Assembly (NCBI GenBank): GCA_037178625.1
Contig: JAWZXG010000027.1
Span: forward strand, 62,001 to 126,000
Reading direction: 5' to 3'
Source: Skeletonema tropicum
Taxonomy: Eukaryota > Bacillariophyta > Thalassiosirophyceae > Thalassiosirales > Thalassiosiraceae
DNA length: 64,000 bases
Each line of letters starts with the position of its first letter. The first letter of the stretch is position 1. The notes beneath the pieces are model-generated. The model was not told where the DNA came from. It saw only the letters and a list, made by a program, of their open reading frames with translations, and ran no database searches. The position numbers and the translations under genes were made by a program. Positions 57,578 to 64,000 of the stretch are shown here, piece after piece.

Positions 57578-59619
57578 AATATATATATGAATATTACTGT
57601 TTACTCCTCTTTTACACTGTTTCATTCACCTTTCTCTTGCTATCTTGACACTTGTAGTCGTCGTATCAAGGCGATGAGTGGTGTTTTAAAATCCTCTCAT
57701 CGAGATCTATCGATGAAACATACTGCCAAGCCCAAACATCGATCTTTTGTCAATGAACTCAACTCAAGAAGGAATACCACTTTATCTGATATTGGTTGTG
57801 TGTCATATATTGATTATAGAGAGAAGTAAGGTCGCTCGCTTCGCTCGCTCCGCTTCGCTCGCTCCCAGATTTCGGAAATTGAACAGAATGACAAGGCGGC
57901 AATTTCAATTTCAATTCCATCATTATCATTGATAACGTCAGTCAACAATGACAACTACTTCGCCTTCGGCTCACTCCACAAGGAGTGCATTTTCATCAAT
58001 ATCAACATTACCGATGGCAATAACAACATTACAATCGACAGCTCACTCGCCTGGCGGCTCACTCGCTACGGCGAAAGTAAAATAGATATTGTCTACTGGG
58101 ATAGGTTACATCTTGCAGTTTAAGTAGTAGAAGTGCTCGCTCGCTTCGCTCGCTCACACCGACACATTCTCCTCGCCCACCACCGCCAGCTAAGTGTCGA
58201 TGGTGGTGGTAGCAGCAGTGGTAGCAACAGTGGTGGTGGCGGGTGAGAATTGAGACTGTGTCGGTGATGATGGAATGATGGATTTGGTATTACTGTTGCG
58301 GTGGTGGAGGATGAGATGGTGTTATTGTTGTTTGTATTGTAGTATGAGTGTATTTTGTCATTCCACCACCGCTACTGTCATTACCAAGTAGTATTGGTTG
58401 TGGCGGTGGTGGAATGGAATGATGTAACTTCCACCACCGCCACTAACATAGGCGGTGGTGAAAGTGAATGCCAATCCCTGGTAGTAGTGGCGGTGGTGGA
58501 TGTAATCCAATGATGAATGATAGGAGTATACAGTATACGATACCAATGTTCATGTGGCGGCGGTGGAATGATGTATGATGGTGGTGGATTACCAACCGTC
58601 ATATGGTATGTATTGGCCGAGCGGAGTCATGATAGAGGCCAGTTGGGAGCGAGCGACCTTACTTCTCTCTATAATCAATATTGGTTAGTAGTACTTGGAT
58701 CTTGCTGATGAAGGTGGTCGCTTTTTGAGATTTGAGGCTGATCGTCTAAAACTGTCTTTCGCGAGGCCCTTGGCCGAGCAGTGGTTGTTATTTTGTTGCG
58801 TAATAATGGTACCGATCGATAGAGCTTAACAAGAGCTTTCCAACGGTGGTCATATTGTTGATTTTATCAAATTTTGACTCTATTTGGTGGAATTTCAATT
58901 CGGGCTCAGAAGCAGAATTTCAAGCCGTCAGCCACTTTCTAGACCTGTTTTTGACTGATTCGATTCTCAAATTCGGCTCCAATGCGGCTGATTATACGCC
59001 TAATCGATAGAGCGCGATGAGAGCTTTCCAAAACGACACTTATCGCCGTCATTGGCCGCGTAGGAGACAAGATATCGGCAGTAGATAGCACACATCATCA
59101 TGGTGCATTGATCTGATGTGATGCTGATGCGTCGAGAAGTGACTTTTTGATGCGACACCAAAATCAAGATGCCCGTCTCAAAAAGTTCGCCATTCATGCC
59201 ACAGAACGAAGCATCACGCACGCACCGAAGATAGATCCGAAGTCCGTCCATCCAATCCAAGCAATCAATCAATCAACCTACCGTAGATACCATACCGTAC
59301 GTCATGACCACACTCATCAACATCATCTCGATTATCATCTAACTACTACATGAACATATCATTCAATTCACCGACGGGACAATAAAACGGACCTTCTTAC
59401 CTTACGACGACGGGCCTCTCTACATCATACAATATATAATAATAATATTCGATATTATACTTATCAAGCACGGCACGACGACAAGAGAAAGAATCATCTC
59501 TCAGCTTCAGCATTCAGCAGTACCATATCATCTCTCTCGACAGATATATATTATATAGATCGATTCCATAAAATCAGCTTGGCCTTATCAAAACGTACGC
59601 TTCACGCTAGCTACAGGAT

Positions 59620-59934
59620 ATGTGTATGGTACGGTACCAAGTCATCATGATATCCTACGCTTATGCCTCAACCTTCATTTTCTTCTTCTTCGTGTTGCTA
59701 GCTTGCTGCTCGAGCACGACGAGTGCATGGTCGCTTTCATCTTCACCTTCATCAAGATCATTAAGATCATCGAGCGCCGCGCTATCAAAACAATATCATT
59801 CCAATCATCTTCATCATCAGGATGATCATCAATGTCAATGTCATTCCGAATATAAATATAAATATTGCTCAGCGATATTCTCCACAAATCATCTCAGTCT
59901 CAGATCATCTTCATCATCAGACGACTACTACTAA
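59620..59934 (+). pseudogene. Array gene 5' fragment, copy 8
   Basis: Same type as copy 5, including both flank variants, at an offset of 7566 bp. Confidence 0.6.
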
Positions 59935-62141
59935 TATTGATATTGATATTGATATTGGCGCCAACAATCTCAATCGTAATGGTAATGATAATGATGATAT
60001 TGAAGAATCAATATCATCAATATCATCGCTCGCTCTCATTATGATTCTATTATTTATCATGCATGCACATGACAATCAACCAAATAATCCGCAATAAAAT
60101 ATATATATGAATATTACTGTTTACTCCTCTTTTACACTGTTTCATTCACCTTTCTCTTGCTATCTTGACACTTGTAGTCGTCGTATCAAGGCGATGAGTG
60201 GTGTTTTAAAATCCTCTCATCGAGATCTATCGATGAAACATACTGCCAAGCCCAAACATCGATCTTTTGTCAATGAACTCAACTCAAGAAGGAATACCAC
60301 TTTATCTGATATTGGTTGTGTGTCATATATTGATTATAGAGAGAAGTAAGGTCGCTCGCTTCGCTCGCTCCGCTTCGCTCGCTCCCAGATTTCGGAAATT
60401 GAACAGAATGACAAGGCGGCAATTTCAATTTCAATTCCATCATTATCATTGATAACGTCAGTCAACAATGACAACTACTTCGCCTTCGGCTCACTCCACA
60501 AGGAGTGCATTTTCATCAATATCAACATTACCGATGGCAATAACAACATTACAATCGACAGCTCACTCGCCTGGCGGCTCACTCGCTACGGCGAAAGTAA
60601 AATAGATATTGTCTACTGGGATAGGTTACATCTTGCAGTTTAAGTAGTAGAAGTGCTCGCTCGCTTCGCTCGCTCACACCGACACATTCTCCTCGCCCAC
60701 CACCGCCAGCTAAGTGTCGATGGTGGTGGTAGCAGCAGTGGTAGCAACAGTGGTGGTGGCGGGTGAGAATTGAGACTGTGTCGGTGATGATGGAATGATG
60801 GATTTGGTATTACTGTTGCGGTGGTGGAGGATGAGATGGTGTTATTGTTGTTTGTATTGTAGTATGAGTGTATTTTGTCATTCCACCACCGCTACTGTCA
60901 TTACCAAGTAGTATTGGTTGTGGCGGTGGTGGAATGGAATGATGTAACTTCCACCACCGCCACTAACATAGGCGGTGGTGAAAGTGAATGCCAATCCCTG
61001 GTAGTAGTGGCGGTGGTGGATGTAATCCAATGATGAATGATAGGAGTATACAGTATACGATACCAATGTTCATGTGGCGGCGGTGGAATGATGTATGATG
61101 GTGGTGGATTACCAACCGTCATATGGTATGTATTGGCCGAGCGGAGTCATGATAGAGGCCAGTTGGGAGCGAGCGACCTTACTTCTCTCTATAATCAATA
61201 TTGGTTAGTAGTACTTGGATCTTGCTGATGAAGGTGGTCGCTTTTTGAGATTTGAGGCTGATCGTCTAAAACTGTCTTTCGCGAGGCCCTTGGCCGAGCA
61301 GTGGTTGTTATTTTGTTGCGTAATAATGGTACCGATCGATAGAGCTTAACAAGAGCTTTCCAACGGTGGTCATATTGTTGATTTTATCAAATTTTGACTC
61401 TATTTGGTGGAATTTCAATTCGGGCTCAGAAGCAGAATTTCAAGCCGTCAGCCACTTTCTAGACCTGTTTTTGACTGATTCGATTCTCAAATTCGGCTCC
61501 AATGCGGCTGATTATACGCCTAATCGATAGAGCGCGATGAGAGCTTTCCAAAACGACACTTATCGCCGTCATTGGCCGCGTAGGAGACAAGATATCGGCA
61601 GTAGATAGCACACATCATCATGGTGCATTGATCTGATGTGATGCTGATGCGTCGAGAAGTGACTTTTTGATGCGACACCAAAATCAAGATGCCCGTCTCA
61701 AAAAGTTCGCCATTCATGCCACAGAACGAAGCATCACGCACGCACCGAAGATAGATCCGAAGTCCGTCCATCCAATCCAAGCAATCAATCAATCAACCTA
61801 CCGTAGATACCATACCGTACGTCATGACCACACATCATCAACATCATCTCGATTATCATCTAACTACTACATGAACATATCATTCAATTCACCGACGGGA
61901 CAATAAAACGGACCTTCTTACCTTACGACGACGGGCCTCTCTACATCATACAATATATAATAATAATATTCGATATTATACTTATCAAGCACGGCACGAC
62001 GACAAGAGAAAGAATCATCTCTCAGCATTCAGCATTCAGCAGTACCATATCATCTCTCTCGACAGATATATATTATATAGATCGATTCCATAAAATCAGC
62101 TTGGCCTTATCAAAACGTACGCTTCACGCTAGCTACAGGAT

Positions 62142-62465
62142 ATGTGTATGGTACGGTACCAAGTCATCATGATATCCTACGCTTATGCCTCAACCTTCAT
62201 TTTCTTCTTCTTCGTGTTGCTAGCTTGCTGCTCGAGCACGACGAGTGCATGGTCGCTTTCATCTTCACCTTCATCAAGATCATTAAGATCATCGAGCGCC
62301 GCGCTATCAAAACAATATCATTCCAATCATCTTCATCATCAGGATGATCATCAATGTCAATGTCATTCCGAATATAAATATAAATATTGCTCAGCGATAT
62401 TATCCACAAATCATCTCAGTCTCAGTCTCAGATCATCTTCATCATCAGACGACTACTACTACTAA
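62142..62465 (+). pseudogene. Array gene 5' fragment, copy 9 (last in the window)
   Basis: Same type as copy 6 at an offset of 7566 bp. It is followed by a foldback element cut by the window edge, so the array continues to the right. Confidence 0.6.
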
Positions 62466-64000
62466 TATTGATATTGATATTGGCGCCAACAATCTCAATC
62501 GTAATGGTAATGATAATGATGATATTGAAGAATCAATATCATCAATATCATCGCTCGCTCTCATTATGATTCTATTATTTATCATGCATGCACATGACAA
62601 TCAACCAAATAATCCGCAATAAAATATATATATGAATATTACTGTTTACTCCTCTTTTACACTGTTTCATTCACCTTTCTCTTGCTATCTTGACACTTGT
62701 AGTCGTCGTATCAAGGCGATGAGTGGTGTTTTAAAATCCTCTCATCGAGATCTATCGATGAAACATACTGCCAAGCCCAAACATCGATCTTTTGTCAATG
62801 AACTCAACTCAAGAAGGAATACCACTTTATCTGATATTGGTTGTGTGTCATATATTGATTATAGAGAGAAGTAAGGTCGCTCGCTTCGCTCGCTCCGCTT
62901 CGCTCGCTCCCAGATTTCGGAAATTGAACAGAATGACAAGGCGGCAATTTCAATTTCAATTCCATCATTATCATTGATAACGTCAGTCAACAATGACAAC
63001 TACTTCGCCTTCGGCTCACTCCACAAGGAGTGCATTTTCATCAATATCAACATTACCGATGGCAATAACAACATTACAATCGACAGCTCACTCGCCTGGC
63101 GGCTCACTCGCTACGGCGAAAGTAAAATAGATATTGTCTACTGGGATAGGTTACATCTTGCAGTTTAAGTAGTAGAAGTGCTCGCTCGCTTCGCTCGCTC
63201 ACACCGACACATTCTCCTCGCCCACCACCGCCAGCTAAGTGTCGATGGTGGTGGTAGCAGCAGTGGTAGCAACAGTGGTGGTGGCGGGTGAGAATTGAGA
63301 CTGTGTCGGTGATGATGGAATGATGGATTTGGTATTACTGTTGCGGTGGTGGAGGATGAGATGGTGTTATTGTTGTTTGTATTGTAGTATGAGTGTATTT
63401 TGTCATTCCACCACCGCTACTGTCATTACCAAGTAGTATTGGTTGTGGCGGTGGTGGAATGGAATGATGTAACTTCCACCACCGCCACTAACATAGGCGG
63501 TGGTGAAAGTGAATGCCAATCCCTGGTAGTAGTGGCGGTGGTGGATGTAATCCAATGATGAATGATAGGAGTATACAGTATACGATACCAATGTTCATGT
63601 GGCGGCGGTGGAATGATGTATGATGGTGGTGGATTACCAACCGTCATATGGTATGTATTGGCCGAGCGGAGTCATGATAGAGGCCAGTTGGGAGCGAGCG
63701 ACCTTACTTCTCTCTATAATCAATATTGGTTAGTAGTACTTGGATCTTGCTGATGAAGGTGGTCGCTTTTTGAGATTTGAGGCTGATCGTCTAAAACTGT
63801 CTTTCGCGAGGCCCTTGGCCGAGCAGTGGTTGTTATTTTGTTGCGTAATAATGGTACCGATCGATAGAGCTTAACAAGAGCTTTCCAACGGTGGTCATAT
63901 TGTTGATTTTATCAAATTTTGACTCTATTTGGTGGAATTTCAATTCGGGCTCAGAAGCAGAATTTCAAGCCGTCAGCCACTTTCTAGACCTGTTTTTGAC

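Larger units (their letters stand above)
40628..64000. repeat. Tandem array of 2.52-kb units, running off the window
   Basis: Each unit is one foldback element (1434 bp) plus 1.08-1.10 kb carrying a promoter and a gene 5' end. Element copies span 42496-43929, 45016-46449, 47544-48977, 50075-51508, 52595-54028, 55120-56553, 57641-59074, 60161-61594 and 62686 to the edge. Unit lengths are 2519-2531 bp. The differences are mostly short indels in simple repeats of the coding segment. Copies starting at 52054 and 59620, and at 54576 and 62142, share indel types and are both exactly 7566 bp apart, suggesting a recent three-unit step. No complete downstream gene is in the window. Confidence 0.92.

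Noticed and set aside
40628..64000. Array considered as a CRISPR-like or rDNA-type array
   Set aside because: The unit is 2.52 kb with eukaryotic promoter and coding features; no short direct repeats with unique spacers and no ribosomal RNA sequence is seen.

Overview
The window looks like nuclear DNA of a diatom, probably a centric species. The signs are spliceosomal GT-AG introns, signal peptides followed by an aromatic plastid-type cleavage context, small secreted Cys-rich and Lys-rich proteins, a short TTAGGG tract, and a large load of eukaryotic transposons. The species cannot be fixed from the sequence. Gene density is low; repeats and mobile elements make up well over half of the window.

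Layout. 0-1.3 kb: minus-strand retroelement remnant with a reverse-transcriptase core (FIDD motif). 1.8-2.7 kb: spliced gene for a small secreted Cys-rich protein. 2.9-13.7 kb: a Q/N-rich coiled-coil gene (intact copy 10432-13691). Its promoter, exon 1, intron 1 and part of exon 2 are repeated twice upstream as truncated copies, and a member of one inverted-repeat (foldback) element family sits before each copy. 15.2-18.8 kb: a secreted Cys-rich protein, a small secreted Lys-rich peptide that appears to be an internally deleted relative of it, and a convergent gene with a plastid-type presequence. 18.9-21.4 kb: no gene seen. 21.4-23.06 kb: a pair of 284-bp inverted repeats around 1.1 kb of non-coding DNA. 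23.085-26.893 kb: a complete TA-flanked DNA transposon with a 1109-codon transposase; two empty target sites are present elsewhere in the window. 26.9-35.2 kb: a mosaic of repeated modules carrying three copies of a 156-residue protein gene. 35.18-38.87 kb: an element with 82-bp terminal inverted repeats, a decayed Mutator-like transposase and a fungal-style Zn2Cys6 protein. 33.4 and 38.9 kb: two TTAA-flanked MITEs. 40.1-40.5 kb: a broken retroelement endonuclease-like fragment.

40.6-64.0 kb (to the window end): a tandem array of 2.52-kb units. Each unit is one 1434-bp member of the same foldback family plus about 1.1 kb holding a promoter and the 5' coding end of a gene with a signal/plastid presequence. 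No complete version of that gene is in the window.

The main observation is that two separate loci show the same arrangement: a foldback element adjoining a host gene promoter and 5' coding end, amplified head-to-tail, with truncated copies. At the first locus the intact gene is the last copy. By analogy, the intact gene of the second array should lie to the right of position 64000. This is an inference; the repeat structure itself is read directly from the sequence.
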